From contig REEV01000102.1 of the NCBI GenBank assembly GCA_007694915.1, forward strand, positions 1-43,580: a stretch of DNA of 43,580 nucleotides, written 5' to 3'. A model generated the notes under the pieces. The model was not told the DNA's origin and ran no database searches. It saw only the letters and a program-made list of their open reading frames with translations. Shown here one piece after another: positions 42,690-43,580 of this stretch (position 1 is its first letter; every line of letters starts with the position of its first letter). A program made the position numbers and the translations under genes. The DNA comes from Cyanobium sp. PLM2.Bin73. Its GTDB lineage: Bacteria > Cyanobacteriota > Cyanobacteriia > PCC-6307 > Cyanobiaceae.

Positions 42690-43555
42690 CCCGCCGCCGC
42701 CAGGCCCTGATCCTGGCAGCGGTGGCTGCGGCCGGTATCGGTCTTGGTGGTCTGGGATGGCTGGCCCGTGATGGGTCCGTCCAGCTGGCCGGTGCCAGCG
42801 GCCGCCGCTCCCTGCTCGATCTGCTCGAGGAGGCCCGTCAGCCATCCGGGCCGCGGCCGCAGGCCACTGAACCGCCGCCGCCGCCTCCCCATCCCAACTG
42901 GACGTCCCCCCTGCGCGGCAGCTGCCGCCCGCTCGACAGCCCCCGCCGCCAGCAGCTGCTGGCCCTGGCCAGCCGGCTGCGCACGGCACCGGAGCGGATC
43001 GCCATCGATCCCAGCAACTACGGCCAGCGCCACAGCCGGGACGCCTACGGCAATCCCCTCGACCCCACGCCCCGCCTGGTGGTGCTGCACGAGACCGTGT
43101 TCAGCATGGAGTCGGCCATCAATACCTTCCGCACCCCCCACCCGCGGGATGAAGACCAGGTGAGCTACCACGCCGTGATCGGCCTTGACGGCCGGGTGGT
43201 GAAGCTGGTGGATCCCAGCCGCCGGGCCTATGGCGCCGGCAATTCCGCCTTCCGCGGTGAGTGGGCGGTCACCAATCCCGCGGTGCGGGGGTCGGTGAAC
43301 AATTTCGCCCTGCATGTGAGCCTGGAAACCCCGGCTGACGGCGAGCACACCGGCCCCGTGCACAGCGGCTACAGCGCCGCCCAGTACGACGGCCTGGCCG
43401 CCCTGCTGGCGGTGTGGATGGAGCGCTTTCCCATCCCCGCCGACCAGATCACCACCCACCGGGCCGTGGATCTGTGGGGCGACCGCGCCGATCCGCGCAG
43501 TTTCGACTGGGACGCCCTGCTGGTGCGGCTTGAGTCCCTGGGAGTGTTCTGCTGA
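42686..43555 (+). CDS. N-acetylmuramoyl-L-alanine amidase, AmpD/Amidase_2 type
   Basis: A 289-residue zinc amidase that cuts the bond between MurNAc and L-alanine in peptidoglycan. The N-terminus TRRRQALILAAVAAAGIGLGGLGWLA resembles a Tat or anchored export signal, so the enzyme probably works in the periplasm. A Pro-rich linker (PPPPPPHP, about 70-77) leads to the catalytic domain (about 125-285), with H135 in VVLHETV and H258 and the nearby Asp in TTHRAVDLWGDRADP as zinc ligands; VSYHAVIGLDGRVVKLVDPSRRAYGAG is also typical. GTG 42686 overlaps the protease stop. Together with MurQ it suggests wall recycling. Confidence 0.92.
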   Translation: MTRRRQALILAAVAAAGIGLGGLGWLARDGSVQLAGASGRRSLLDLLEEARQPSGPRPQATEPPPPPPHPNWTSPLRGSCRPLDSPRRQQLLALASRLRTAPERIAIDPSNYGQRHSRDAYGNPLDPTPRLVVLHETVFSMESAINTFRTPHPRDEDQVSYHAVIGLDGRVVKLVDPSRRAYGAGNSAFRGEWAVTNPAVRGSVNNFALHVSLETPADGEHTGPVHSGYSAAQYDGLAALLAVWMERFPIPADQITTHRAVDLWGDRADPRSFDWDALLVRLESLGVFC

Positions 43556-43580
43556 TCAGATCAGCGGTGTCTCAGATCAG

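Noticed and set aside
43553-43580. A fourth stop-codon duplication after the amidase gene (TGATCAGATCAG... CAGATCAG)
   Set aside because: The similarity is only 5-8 bp and the window ends there, so it cannot be told from chance.

Overview
The window reads as a stretch of cyanobacterial chromosome. It carries photosystem I subunit PsaK, the photosystem II biogenesis factor Thf1/Psb29, an FtsH protease, a DUF1257 (Ycf35-like) protein and several families I know mainly from cyanobacteria (DUF1830, DUF2499, DUF3110, DUF3593). The very high GC content, tight spacing, many 1-4 bp ATGA/GTGA overlaps and separate pstCAB genes without pstS point to a picocyanobacterium of the Cyanobium / high-GC Synechococcus kind. 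That placement is inference; no 16S gene is present. No transposase, integrase, phage gene or CRISPR array was seen, and no gene-free stretch exceeds about 190 bp.

Layout. 1-2.7 kb: end of cofH (deazaflavin synthesis) coupled to an unrecognised membrane-anchored protein. 2.6-6.4 kb: thf1 diverging from clpP, with ftsH converging on clpP at a shared terminator and a DUF1830 gene upstream of ftsH. 6.5-11.4 kb: a MacB/FtsX-like permease, pyruvate kinase, a MazG-like pyrophosphohydrolase, a secreted protein, a YggT/Ycf19 protein and ScpB. 11.4-16.1 kb: ilvA divergent from dxs, then a leftward DUF2499-DUF3593-psaK cluster. 16.2-21.8 kb: a rightward run of an ABC-2 exporter (ATPase plus two permeases), a zinc-ribbon membrane protein, a DUF1499 protein, a CsaB-like pyruvyl transferase and a quinone oxidoreductase-like protein. 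21.8-27.6 kb: a leftward run of peroxiredoxin, rpmB, htpG, bacterial-type ferredoxin, hisZ, an inositol monophosphatase-like protein and a 2Fe-2S ferredoxin. 27.7 kb: tRNA-Ser(GGA). 27.9-30.8 kb: pstCAB with a Pho-box-like repeat. 30.8-35.5 kb: a dnaK3-like gene, dnaJ, DUF3110 and murQ. 35.5-43.6 kb: mtnP, a cyclophilin, ribBA, argC, purN, a DUF1257 gene, an M61 protease and an AmpD-like amidase.

How the genes work together. Much of the window concerns protein quality control (ClpP, FtsH, Thf1, DnaK, DnaJ, HtpG, cyclophilin, M61 protease) and photosynthetic membrane upkeep. The rest is core metabolism: isoprenoid entry (Dxs), isoleucine (IlvA), histidine (HisZ), arginine (ArgC), purines (PurN), riboflavin (RibBA), glycolysis (Pyk), methylthioadenosine salvage (MtnP), phosphate uptake and peptidoglycan recycling (MurQ plus amidase).

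Nothing here is an obvious new defence or mobile system. The most unusual signal is a recurring class of short tandem duplications, mostly exactly 15 bp and in frame. They appear at protein ends, inside linkers and directly across stop codons in several unrelated genes.
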